From Isotricha intestinalis (lineage: Eukaryota > Ciliophora > Litostomatea > Vestibuliferida > Isotrichidae): a stretch of DNA of 15,411 bases. Below, one piece after another: positions 1-8,514 of the stretch. Positions within the stretch are counted from its first letter, which is position 1; each line of letters starts with the position of its first letter. The DNA is taken from contig JAJJLU010004283.1 of assembly GCA_023807065.1 (NCBI GenBank), positions 1-15,411 of the forward strand, read 5' to 3'. The position numbers and the translations under genes are program-made. The notes beneath the pieces are model-generated. The model was not told the DNA's origin and did no database searches. It saw nothing but the letters and a program-made list of their open reading frames with translations.

Positions 1-756
1 TTATTAAAAATGGAAGTTTGATGATTCTTTTTCAATTTTTGTCTTTCAATAATACATTAAATATTAGATTTAAATAAAAGGAAAAAATAAAGTTATTATT
101 AATCATTTGATTTTAATTTTCCCTTTATCCTTCCAATAATAATAAAAATAATTTAAATTATATAATTATTATAATAAAATCTTTTTCTGAGCAAATTACA
201 ATTAATGAATTATTCAAACATTTTTTATTAACTATATATAATCTTCAAATAATTTTGACTTAATTATCTATTCTTGAATTTATAATATTTATATGAAATG
301 TAGTGAGTAGATTTCCATAACTGGTTTTCAAATTAGATTATTTCTTCATTATATAATTTTCAAATCAATGGATAAATCTTTTTAATTTTTGTATAAAATC
401 TTAGAATTAATATTTAAACAAGTAATGTTTAAATATTCTTCTAATTTAGTATAATATACAAATGTCCCAAAATTTTTTTTGAATACAAATAATTTAGATA
501 TTATAATATAAAAGTTTTTTCCCATCTCTTATTCAAAGCTTGTATAATTTATTTTGACATAATTTAGATTGAAAAGGTATTTTAATAATCCTTCATAATT
601 GAACATATCATTAATTGTTTTATTTTATCTATATTACTATTAAATATTTCTTTAATAATTCCATTATTCTCTCTCTTTTTTTAAATCTTTTATTTTTTAT
701 ATAATCTTAAAATTTTATTTTATATTTTATTTAATTATTTACTTCAAAAAATGTTT
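1..756. other. AT-rich region without intact gene
   Basis: No intact coding region, RNA gene or repeat array is visible in this left-edge stretch. It lies downstream of the minus-strand TMX-like gene. T exceeds A on the plus strand through much of it, as expected for 3' flanking DNA of a minus-strand gene or for old minus-strand coding sequence. A minus-strand frame at 352-624 has only two internal stops in 91 codons and is listed separately. A further minus-strand stretch around 180-350 reads in another frame with several stops and is not supported as a gene. Confidence 0.6.
352..624 (-). pseudogene. possible decayed coding segment (unknown)
   Basis: One minus-strand frame runs 91 codons between TAA at 625-627 and TAA at 349-351, with only two internal stops, both TAA (529-531 and 382-384). 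The conceptual product has a mixed, protein-like composition (for example EMGKNFYIII and YYTKLEEYLNITCLN) and is not simply Lys/Asn/Ile. I recognise no family. Chance opening of a T-poor-stop frame in such AT-rich DNA is a real alternative, so this is a weak call. It could be a relic of a gene once next to the TMX-like gene. Confidence 0.22.
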
Positions 757-1299
757 TTATTCTTCTTTTGTTTTTTCTATTTCATCATTTTCTTTGAATT
801 GTTTTACATATATATTTACAAAAATAAATATTAATATAGATATTATTAATAAACCAATACTAAAATAAAGATGAGCTAATTTTCCATATCTTTTTCCAGT
901 TATCAAAAAAAATATTTTTTCTATCAAATGATTTGAATTCCAATTTAATTTTTTATTATTTAACTCATCTAATATTTTTTTTATCATTAAAAGTTTAGAA
1001 ACTTGTTCTTCAATATAATATCTTTGATTTTTAAAATCATAAACAATTACTCCAGAATCATTTTTATTCGTAATTTTAAAAAAATCTAAAAGTCTCTTAT
1101 CATTAATCATATCAATATAACCAAAAGTTATATTGAGATATTGTTCTTTATATTTAGATAAACCATTTAAAAGTTTAACTTGAGTATTATTTTCCAAATT
1201 TAAATAAACTAAAAAAACTAATATTTTTCTTTCATCAAATTCATCAATCAAAGAAGCATTTAATCGAATAACGTCAAAATTTAAAACATTCAAAAACAT
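757..1299 (-). CDS. TMX3-like thioredoxin-fold membrane protein, C-terminal half
   Basis: The 180-residue product matches, by eye, the last thioredoxin-fold (b'-like) domain and membrane anchor of the TMX3 branch of protein disulfide isomerases. Residues 24-110 show the strand/helix order with FGYIDM (59-64) and VIVYDFKNQRYY (84-95). A single strong membrane segment lies at about 142-165, followed by a short charged tail without a KKXX signal. Potential N-glycosylation sites are N14, N37 and N56, which would face the ER lumen. There is no CGHC active site, no signal peptide and no cis-proline before VIVYD, so as it stands it cannot be an oxidoreductase. Family members are usually over 400 residues, so the N-terminal catalytic domains are missing. 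The ATG follows a T-run rather than the A-rich leader seen before other genes here, and an in-frame TGA lies just upstream. It may be the last exon of a larger gene, a truncated copy, or a small stand-alone protein. Stop is TAA. Confidence 0.6.
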   Translation of the reverse strand: MFLNVLNFDVIRLNASLIDEFDERKILVFLVYLNLENNTQVKLLNGLSKYKEQYLNITFGYIDMINDKRLLDFFKITNKNDSGVIVYDFKNQRYYIEEQVSKLLMIKKILDELNNKKLNWNSNHLIEKIFFLITGKRYGKLAHLYFSIGLLIISILIFIFVNIYVKQFKENDEIEKTKEE

Positions 1300-1619
1300 G
1301 AAAAAAAAAAATCAAAAGCATAATACAAATATAAATAATTAATATTATAAAAATAAAAATAAATTCTAAAAAATTGAATGATTCCTAATATTTGATTTAA
1401 GGCAATTCTTAGTACAATATCTTTTTTATTATTACAATGAGAAATTAAAACATTATAATTCTTCTTTTTAAAGCCAAGATTCTATCTTTTCTCATATTTA
1501 TATTGAATTGAGACAATCCTCGACTTTTTTGTATAAACTAATAATATATTTTGGAACACCTTATATAAATTAGAACTTACAATAGAAATTTTTTTTAATA
1601 TCAATTTATAATAAAAATT
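1293..1619 (-). pseudogene. nearly open frame upstream of the TMX-like gene
   Basis: Directly upstream of the TMX-like start, and overlapping it in another frame, a minus-strand frame of 109 codons contains a single stop (TAG at 1482-1484). It ends at TGA 1290-1292. The conceptual product includes YTKKSRIVSIQYKYEKR and KNYNVLISHCNNKKDIVL, which look protein-like, but I cannot match them to a thioredoxin domain and no CxxC active site is present. It could be decayed upstream exon sequence of the TMX-like gene or an unrelated relic. T-rich coding strands rarely make stops, so chance is possible. Confidence 0.2.
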
Positions 1620-2141
1620 TTAGTTCCTTGGAACTTATAATAGTAACTTAAATTTGAATAAAAATATAAAATGAATTAAAAAGCAAAAAAATAATTTATT
1701 GAATATAATAATGAGAAAATTATCCTAACAGAAATGAGCTTTAAATTCTAATTTAATTATGTAAATTCTGAAATTAATAATTAACAATGAAGATAATATC
1801 TATTAAAATTATTTTTTATATATGTGTATTTTTGAATTAAAAATTTGAATATTTAAAAAAAATAATCTTTAATAATTAACTCTAATAGGTTAATTTTAGT
1901 TAAAATATAAAAAATAATTTTTAAATTTGTAAAGTCTTCACAAAAATTATAAAAAAACCCCAATTGTTTTTTTAATTTTCAAATAAAAGAATAGGGAAAA
2001 TAGAGGATAAATTATTTATTAATTTAAAAAAAACTATTATTTAATAGTTTATTTTTTTCTAAAATTTAAAGAATCAAAAAAAATTAGATTAATTAAATTT
2101 ACCAAAAAAACACAAAACTTTTGTTTATTATAATTATTTTT
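1300..2141. other. AT-rich intergenic region
   Basis: This 842-base gap separates the start of the TMX-like gene from the stop of the 608-residue gene; both are on the minus strand. Besides the nearly open frame at 1293-1619, it holds only homopolymer-rich AT sequence. A small inverted repeat, AGTTCC-TT-GGAACT, lies at about 1622-1635 and is too short to interpret. No RNA gene or mobile element is visible. Confidence 0.6.
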
Positions 2142-3968
2142 TTAAACTTTTTCTTCTTCTTCTTCTTTTTTATAATCAACACTTCTGTTTTTATACCTTT
2201 TATTACTTTTACTTTTTTTTAAAGTTTCTTCATAATTATTTTTATTTACATCAGGGATTCTTTTTTTAGTAGGAGAACTATGTCTTATAATTCTTTCAGA
2301 ATTATTTTCTTCATTTTCTTTAATTTGTTTTAGAACAACTTCTTTACTTTTCTTTATTTTATTGTTTTTTTTTTGAACTCCCATACCTTCTCTATATAAA
2401 GGATCATAATTAATAAAACCTTTTTCATTTATAAAACCTTTTTTAGTTAATTCTTTCTTAATTGGTTTATTACCAAAATATTCATATAAATTTTTATCAA
2501 ATAAAGGAACATAATATTTCATTTTTGATTTACTTTTATTTGTACAATCTAAAATAAACTGATTTTCTATTTTTGCATCTTCCACTTTTTTTATATAATT
2601 TTCAATATCATCTTTATTTAATTTTATTATATAAAATTTAGGATTTACTTCTGAATCATATTCATTAACTTTTAAATCTAAACATCTTTTTATTAACTCA
2701 CATCCGAATAAAAAACTAGGATATAAATCAGAAATTCCTTTAACTTTATTTTTAGATTGACAAAATTTTGATAATAAACCAGCAAAAAATAAATTTTTAT
2801 ATTTATCTCTATTATTCTTTATTTCATCTTTATATTTTTGTACAAAATCAATATTATTTTTATTTATTTTAGGATAAGGTTTTATTTCATAATTTAAATT
2901 AGTCCCTTTATTTCCCATTGGAACTTCTAAAATAGTAATTTTTTTAAATTTATCATCTAACATAAAACAAACTTTTGAATTTTGTAAACTTAAATTACCA
3001 CCACATGCTATAGTATGAATAAAATAATCATTGATATCTTTTTCGGTCATTTCTTTTTCTTCTTTTTTATTTTTTCCTCTAAAACTTTGATAATGTTTAT
3101 TAAAATTAGAAATTGCATCTTTACAATCTAAGATAAAAGTATCTGTTAATAAATATATTTTATTTATTTGTTTTATTGATTCTTCCTCTGAAAATTTGTC
3201 AGTTGTATCTGAATAAAATATAATTATATTTGTATTATATTGATTTTTTAATGTTGATAAAAAATCAATAAAATCATCTATAGGATCTATATCTTTAAAA
3301 TCATTATAAAAACAAATGAAATAATCATAATTTTCATTATATAAAGTAATTTTATCAAAAATAGTTTCCTTTTCTTCTTTTTCTTCTTCTTTTGCTTTTT
3401 CTTTCCTTTCTTTCTTTATATTCATTTTAGATTTCATTTTTGCTTTGGTGTTTGTATTATTATCATTACTTTTTTTTTGAGCTTCAGATTCTGGTTCTTT
3501 ATATTCTGCATCTTGATCTGCTTGAATTTCAAAACTTTTTTCTTTTTCTCCATTTTTAATTATTATATTTATTGTTTCTTCAGAATCATTCAATGATGTT
3601 TCATTTACTGTAATGTTATAATTTAAATTTATTGAATTTATCATTTCATAATAAATTGATTGATCTAATTTCTTTAATTCAAAAGATATTAATTCTAATT
3701 GAATTTTATTACTATCTAAACATTTATTCATATATAAAAATGTATTTAATTCCTCATTTTCTGTTTGTATTTCAAATCTATTCCAAATTGTTTTGTCTTC
3801 TAAAAGAAATGGTAAATCATTTAAACTTTCTACTTCATCTAAATTTGGTATTCCATATTTTTTAATATCATAATCAGATAAATTTAATATGTAATTAACT
3901 TTATAATGACATAATCCAAGAACTTTGGAAGATTCCAAATTTAATTTCTTTTTACTTGTATTTTTCAT
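2142..3968 (-). CDS. hypothetical protein, 608 aa, family not recognised
   Basis: A long intact frame with start ATG and stop TAA; I do not recognise the family. Residues 1-150 are a globular-looking mixed region beginning with a basic KKK patch. Residues 155-205 are a low-complexity Lys/Glu linker. Residues 207-300 look folded, with hydrophobic strands YDYFICFYNDF and TNIIIFYSD. Residues 315-430 are a dense block including IACGGNLSLQNSKVCFMLDD and ITILEVPMGNKG, probably the most conserved part. Residues 505-530 contain a short tandem, KGFINE/KGFINY. Residues 530-608 are a disordered basic tail with an SSPTKKR phosphorylation-like site and a polyglutamate end. No membrane segment or signal peptide is evident, so it is probably cytosolic or nuclear. 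It follows the calmodulin-like gene by 97 bases. Unlike its neighbours, it shows no clear A-to-T third-position gradient. Confidence 0.88.
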   Translation of the reverse strand: MKNTSKKKLNLESSKVLGLCHYKVNYILNLSDYDIKKYGIPNLDEVESLNDLPFLLEDKTIWNRFEIQTENEELNTFLYMNKCLDSNKIQLELISFELKKLDQSIYYEMINSINLNYNITVNETSLNDSEETINIIIKNGEKEKSFEIQADQDAEYKEPESEAQKKSNDNNTNTKAKMKSKMNIKKERKEKAKEEEKEEKETIFDKITLYNENYDYFICFYNDFKDIDPIDDFIDFLSTLKNQYNTNIIIFYSDTTDKFSEEESIKQINKIYLLTDTFILDCKDAISNFNKHYQSFRGKNKKEEKEMTEKDINDYFIHTIACGGNLSLQNSKVCFMLDDKFKKITILEVPMGNKGTNLNYEIKPYPKINKNNIDFVQKYKDEIKNNRDKYKNLFFAGLLSKFCQSKNKVKGISDLYPSFLFGCELIKRCLDLKVNEYDSEVNPKFYIIKLNKDDIENYIKKVEDAKIENQFILDCTNKSKSKMKYYVPLFDKNLYEYFGNKPIKKELTKKGFINEKGFINYDPLYREGMGVQKKNNKIKKSKEVVLKQIKENEENNSERIIRHSSPTKKRIPDVNKNNYEETLKKSKSNKRYKNRSVDYKKEEEEEKV

Positions 3969-4065
3969 ATAAAAATTTATAAAAATATATCATTCCAAAA
4001 TAAAAAATAAAAACAAAAAATAGAATTTAACTAATAAAAACGAAAAAAAAACAAAAATCTCAAAA

Positions 4066-4557
4066 TTAATGAATACTTTTAATTTTCTTAATGAAATCAC
4101 TATAATGAAGATATCCATCATAATCAGTATCAGCCTCTTTAATCATTTCTATCATTTCTTCATCAGTAGGAGAAACTCCCCAAACATATTGTCCTAAGAT
4201 AGTCATAATTTCTTTCATTTCTTCAACAGAAATTAAGTCATCATTATTTCTATCAAAAATTCTAAAAGCTTCAATATATTCTTCTTCATTATCAATATCT
4301 CTTATTTTTCTTGCCATTAATTGTATAAATTCCTTAAAATCAACTGTTCCATTTCCTTCTATATCTATTTCATTTGTCATATCACGTAAATCTTCTTGAC
4401 TTACTGGATGACCTAAGCTTATTAACAAATCTCCTAATTCTTTTAAACTTAAATATCCATCTTGGTCTAAGTCAAAACGTTTGAAAGCGTCTCTATAATC
4501 TCCTATCATTTCTTCAGTTAAGGTTCCATTATAATATTCAGATTGACCTGGTTGCAT
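4066..4557 (-). CDS. calmodulin-like four-EF-hand protein
   Basis: A 163-residue calcium sensor of the calmodulin/centrin/troponin-C superfamily with four EF-hand loops. Loop 1 (29-40, DLDQDGYLSLKE) is canonical. Loop 2 (65-76, DIEGNGTVDFKE) is canonical in ligand spacing. Loop 3 (102-113, DRNNDDLISVEE) has Asp in place of the usual Gly at position 6. Loop 4 (143-154) ends in Asp instead of Glu at position 12, which usually lowers calcium affinity or shifts it toward magnesium. Between loops 3 and 4, near QYVWGVSPTDEE (123-134), it carries about five extra residues relative to calmodulin, including a Trp. The N-terminus is an extension of about a dozen residues ahead of LTEEMI. It is therefore a divergent calmodulin-like protein, not canonical calmodulin. 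The ATG is preceded by an A-rich leader and the gene starts 55 bases after the PTEN stop. Its isoleucine codons switch sharply from ATA to ATT around codon 86. Confidence 0.9.
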   Translation of the reverse strand: MQPGQSEYYNGTLTEEMIGDYRDAFKRFDLDQDGYLSLKELGDLLISLGHPVSQEDLRDMTNEIDIEGNGTVDFKEFIQLMARKIRDIDNEEEYIEAFRIFDRNNDDLISVEEMKEIMTILGQYVWGVSPTDEEMIEMIKEADTDYDGYLHYSDFIKKIKSIH

Positions 4558-4612
4558 TTTTTTTTATATTTTTTATAGTTTTTTTTTTTTGAGTTAGAAA
4601 AAATTTTTTATT

Positions 4613-5731
4613 TTATGGATTCAAACTTAATATATTATTTATGTCATTTTGGTTTCCTCCAAATAAAATGTATTCTCCTTGTTTGGCTCTTTCAACAGGA
4701 TCTATTTGACGAAATTCTTTTATCCAAGCATTTAACTTTTCAATTTTTTCTTTTTCAGAATTAACCATATAAGAAATATTATAATCATTTTCATAATCAT
4801 TATTAATATCAATAGTTTCAGAATTATATTTTTTGTATAATACTTCTATTTTTAAATTTTGATATTTTTCATTTTTTTGAAGAGAATAAGGATCAATATC
4901 TCTAATTCCAAAAACAATCTTATTAATGTTATTATCTCCATAGTCAAGTAAAAAAGAAGTATGAAAACAAATCCAACACAAAGGAGAATTAGAAAAAACT
5001 TTATTTCCTTTAACATATATAATAAAATCACCACAAATAACATAGTTTCCTTTTTTATTAAAAATTTCTTTATTGTCATAATAATAATTAGAAACACTAA
5101 TTTTGAAAGTATTAATTTCTTCAATTTGTAATCCAGAAATAGTAATATTAATAATTTCAAAAATTTTAAGTTCTAAACTTTTAAAATTATTATGAAAAAG
5201 AATATAATAAAAAAAATTAATATATCTTAATTGACTGGGTTGTTGAACTCCAGAATTTCTTTTTCCTTTTCTTTTAATTGAAAAATAATCTATTGCATCA
5301 TTAATAAAAACATTACAAAAAATCAATAAACAAATTATAACAACTCCTGTTCTTCCTTTTCCTGCTAAACAATGAATACAAACAATATTATTTGATTGAA
5401 GTGATAAATAATTTTTAATTGAAAGTATTACATTAAATAAATCAAATAAAGGAGGAGCATGATGATCTTTCCAATAATATATTTTAACTTGATTATCAAA
5501 TTTACTTATATCATATGGAATTCCACTTAAATTATATATTGTATAATTGTTGTTATGATATTTTTTCAAATGGAAACTTACATCTGTTATATTGTTATGC
5601 TTTAATATTTCCATTATTGTATTTCCTGGATATGACATAGCTATTATTCTAGGAGTTATATAATCTAAATCTAAGTTTTCATATTGTCTTTGTTTTTTAT
5701 ATACATTTTTTATTAGATTTAATACTTGCAT
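4613..5731 (-). CDS. PTEN-type phosphoinositide 3-phosphatase
   Basis: A 372-residue protein with the PTEN architecture; human PTEN is 403 residues. The phosphatase domain (about 1-180) starts with an IKNVYKKQRQYENLDLDYI segment equivalent to the PTEN N-terminus. It carries the acid loop WKDHHAPP (D89) and the P-loop HCLAGKGRTG with nucleophile C121, K125 and R127. The PSQLRY motif follows at 165-170, the TI-loop/pATP-like segment of the family. A C2-type beta domain occupies about 185-300, followed by a short tail ending in LFGGNQNDINNILS. Such enzymes remove the 3-phosphate from PI(3,4,5)P3 at membranes, opposing PI3-kinase. The first P-loop Lys of PTEN (K125 in HCKAGKG) is Leu122 here, while the second Lys is kept, so specificity may differ. 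It is the first of three close minus-strand genes and stands divergent from the C2/coiled-coil gene. It begins with ATA/GTA/ACA-type codons and shifts to ATT/GTT/ACT types after about codon 100. Stop is TAA. Confidence 0.93.
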   Translation of the reverse strand: MQVLNLIKNVYKKQRQYENLDLDYITPRIIAMSYPGNTIMEILKHNNITDVSFHLKKYHNNNYTIYNLSGIPYDISKFDNQVKIYYWKDHHAPPLFDLFNVILSIKNYLSLQSNNIVCIHCLAGKGRTGVVIICLLIFCNVFINDAIDYFSIKRKGKRNSGVQQPSQLRYINFFYYILFHNNFKSLELKIFEIINITISGLQIEEINTFKISVSNYYYDNKEIFNKKGNYVICGDFIIYVKGNKVFSNSPLCWICFHTSFLLDYGDNNINKIVFGIRDIDPYSLQKNEKYQNLKIEVLYKKYNSETIDINNDYENDYNISYMVNSEKEKIEKLNAWIKEFRQIDPVERAKQGEYILFGGNQNDINNILSLNP

Positions 5732-6892
5732 TTTTTTATCTTTTTTTATTTAATATTATTAAAAAAATTTTTCTTTTAAATGAATAAAAAAAATCTTAGT
5801 AATTCATAATATTACCAAAATAATATAATTATGCTGTTTTTTCAAATAAAAAAAATTAATTATAATATAATTAAATTATTAGATGTAAATATTTTATTTA
5901 AGAAACCTTTTATTTTCAACTTCTTTTATATATATATTAATACTTTTAATATATTATTCTTTTTCTATTTGCTAATTTATATATTTTTAAACAATTCTTT
6001 TCTTTTCTACCATCAATTAATTCATAATCCAAAGAATTAAAAACATTTCTAGAATTTAAAAAAACTATCTTTATTTCCATCAAAATTTAAGTATTAACTT
6101 AAAGAAATGAAAGAGTTAAAATCTTAAATCCATATACTTAAAAACATTTGTTTGTGGTTTTTTTGAAGAATTTATAATTAAATCTTTTTTCTTATTGAAT
6201 CTTGAATTTCTTTTTCTGTACATCTAAATTTCGGTTAATTGTTATAAAAATTTGGTTATATAGAAATTATTTTATCACATAAATAATGTTTTTTTTATCT
6301 ACTGATTGTAAAAAGATTTTTTATACCTTTATTTTCTTCATTTATTTTTTGAATGTTATTTTTTTTTCTTCTTTTGTTTTCTAATTTATTTTTTCAATTT
6401 TCATTAAATTGATTTTTATTTTATACCAATGATTCATCTTTTTCAAGGTAAACTTTTTTGAAGACTTTAATTATAAAATGAAAAAAGTATTATTTGTTTT
6501 CAATGTTTAGAAGCTTTATATTTGTTATTTTAATTTATGATCACATAATTTGATTAAATCACAATATCTTTTATTAAATACATAAATATGATAAACAAAT
6601 AAATAATAATTAAAAGATAATCATATATTAGCCACATTATTCTATTATTTTTGTTTGATACTTTTAAGAATTTAATTTCATTGAATTTTGAATTTTTTTT
6701 TCTTTATATTATTATATCATTTTTTATGTGATATACTCATTTATTTAATAATTGTTCATCAATTATAATGAAAAATTTTAAATTAATGAATATTTTATAA
6801 TTATTTATTAAGTAATGTTTGTTATTCCTCATTTTAATATTTATATTTTTTTTCATAGAATTAATTAAATAATAATATAATTAAAAATTTAA
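5732..6892. other. divergent intergenic region (shared upstream DNA)
   Basis: This 1,161-base gap lies between two divergently transcribed genes (PTEN-type to the left, C2/coiled-coil to the right), so it should contain both promoters. No clear promoter element can be named in DNA this AT-rich. A 69-codon plus-strand frame at 5831-6040 consists almost only of Phe, Ile, Leu, Asn and Tyr and is not credible. On the minus strand, 6124-6447 reads as coding-like in one frame, but stops occur at roughly the chance rate. The right end is A-rich, and ATG 6893 follows an AAAAATTTAA leader much like that of the Rab gene. Confidence 0.55.
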
Positions 6893-8514
6893 ATGTCTCT
6901 CTTAGATTGTAGACTTTCAATTCAATTTAATAAAATTCAAATTCCAAGTAATTATCAAAAACATAATTTAAATTATTAGATACTCAAATTACTGAATGTT
7001 TAATAGATATATATTATGAAGATAAAAAATATAGAATTAAATATCCACAAATAAAACCAATTTTAATAACACTAAGTGCTCCTTTTAAAAAAGATAAAAA
7101 TACTCTCTCAATAATAATATTAATTCCCAGAGGGAGAAAATATAGAAAGTTAGGAAAAGGAGATATAAATATATATAAAAAATATTTATTTTTAAATTCG
7201 AATTTAACTTTTGACAAATGGATATATTTATTTACATATAAAAACCAATTAAATATAAATCAAAAAGAAAAAAAAGAAACTCAAATCCCAGGTCAAGTAT
7301 TTATAAATTGTCAATTTTTTGATCCAGAAAAACAAAATGAAAAAGAAATAAATAATAATATAGAAGAATCATCAAAATTATTAAAAGAAGTAATAAACAA
7401 TATGCCTAAGAAGGAGAAAGAAAAATATATTTTAGAAAACAAAAAAACCCAAAATTCAACAAATTCAAATAGTTCAGAAGGATTAAAATTAAATCTTCAA
7501 TCACTAAATAATAAATTAGATGAAGAAGATGAAAATCGTTTGATTCAAAATTATATATCTAACCCAAGAACAGATTTAGATGATGATTTAAGTGATATAT
7601 CAATTTCAGTAAACTCAGATGATGAAATAGATAATAATACAAATAATATAGATAATGTAAATTATCAAGTAGATGATATGATAACAAAATTAAAAAAATA
7701 TTTTGATGAAAATTCAGATGCAGTTTTACCTAATCAACCAGAAAAGTTAAGATTGTTATTAGAAAATTTAACAAATCAAGTTAAATCAATTAGTGAAACT
7801 TATAGTCAAAATTTACAATCAATGGCTTCTATAAATAAAAGATTAAAATTTCAAGCAAAAGATTATTATGATAGATATAAAGAATTAAAGAAAAATTATG
7901 AAAAAGAAAAAAAAGAATTTTTAATGAAAAATAAAGTTTTAGAATGTGAAGACAAATTAAATAAAGAAGAAAATAGTAAAATTGAAAAAGAAATAAATGA
8001 AGTAAAAAATGAAATAGATTTTTTTAATAATAAATTAGGTTTAGTTCCAGAACATAAAGATGAAGAAACAGAAATAATGTTAGATATATTAAAAAGTTTA
8101 AAAGAAAAAAATGTTAATATATATGAAGGATTATCTAAGGATCAAATTGACTTTTTAGATGAAGTAATGAATGAAAATAATAATAATGAAGAAAATGAAG
8201 AAGATAATTTAAGTGATTATTCAATTGAAGGTGAAAAATATGCTAAAGCAATTGAAGATATTGCAAATAGAATTTATAGTAAACATTTAATTCCTGATAT
8301 TAAAATTGAACAAATTGAAACTAATATTTATAGTTTTAATGATAAAGAAGTAACTTTGAAATTTGATGAAAATGATAATTTAAAATTATTAGATGGTACT
8401 GATTTAGAAACTTGGATTGCTGAAACTTTTAAAATTCAACCTACACCTGCTCCAAAAATGATTAACATTGTTAAAGGAAAAAAAAATAGTAAAGGGGCTT
8501 CACATAAAAAATAA
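6893..8514 (+). CDS. possible C2-like domain plus coiled-coil protein, two exons
   Basis: I read this gene as join(6893-6947, 6980-8514), giving 529 residues. Exon 1 starts at ATG 6893, directly after an in-frame TAA, and encodes MSLLDCRLSIQFNKIQIP. Removing a 32-nt GT-AG intron joins it in frame to a long open frame beginning ACTCAAATTACTG, which runs to TAA 8512-8514. A start at the internal ATG 7402 would drop 159 residues of well-formed sequence. Residues 1-150 form a beta-rich module (LDCRLSIQF, ECLIDIYYEDKKYR, FDKWIYLF, GQVFINCQFFDP) resembling a C2 fold; this is inference. Residues 165-265 are acidic and disordered, 269-374 are a long coiled coil, and 434-504 form a small C-terminal domain (EVTLKFDENDN, DLETWIAETF). 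The tail is basic. C2 plus coiled-coil proteins are often membrane, centrosome or cilium-linked adaptors; no specific family was recognised. Isoleucine codons are mostly ATA until about codon 410 and then all ATT. Confidence 0.75.
6948..6979 (+). other. 32-nt spliceosomal intron (predicted)
   Basis: The segment begins GTAATTATC and ends AAATTATTAG. It carries a phase-1 break: exon 1 ends with A (6947) and exon 2 begins AT, giving an Asn codon. Without removal, the frame from ATG 6893 hits TAG at 6977-6979, formed by the intron's own 3' end. The downstream frame is separately blocked upstream by TAA at 6964-6966, which lies inside the intron. Splicing repairs both at once, which is the main evidence. 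A CATAAT or TTAAAT segment could act as branch site, but this is not certain. Confidence 0.75.

Noticed and set aside
1622..1635. Inverted repeat AGTTCC-TT-GGAACT
   Set aside because: Six-base arms are expected by chance over this length and nothing nearby gives it a role.
3632..3865. Plus-strand 77-codon frame
   Set aside because: It lies antisense inside the 608-residue gene and has only hydrophobic low-complexity content.
4852..5160. Minus-strand 102-codon frame
   Set aside because: It overlaps the PTEN-type gene in another frame; the PTEN frame has clear motifs.
5831..6040. Plus-strand 69-codon frame in the divergent gap
   Set aside because: Composition is nearly all Phe, Ile, Leu, Asn and Tyr, expected from T-rich DNA; no domain or neighbour supports it.
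6124..6447. Minus-strand coding-like reading in the divergent gap
   Set aside because: Eight stops in about 108 codons match the random expectation; any A-rich strand gives Lys/Asn/Ile-rich text when stops are ignored.
7014..7217. Minus-strand 67-codon frame
   Set aside because: It is antisense to exon 2 of the C2/coiled-coil gene.
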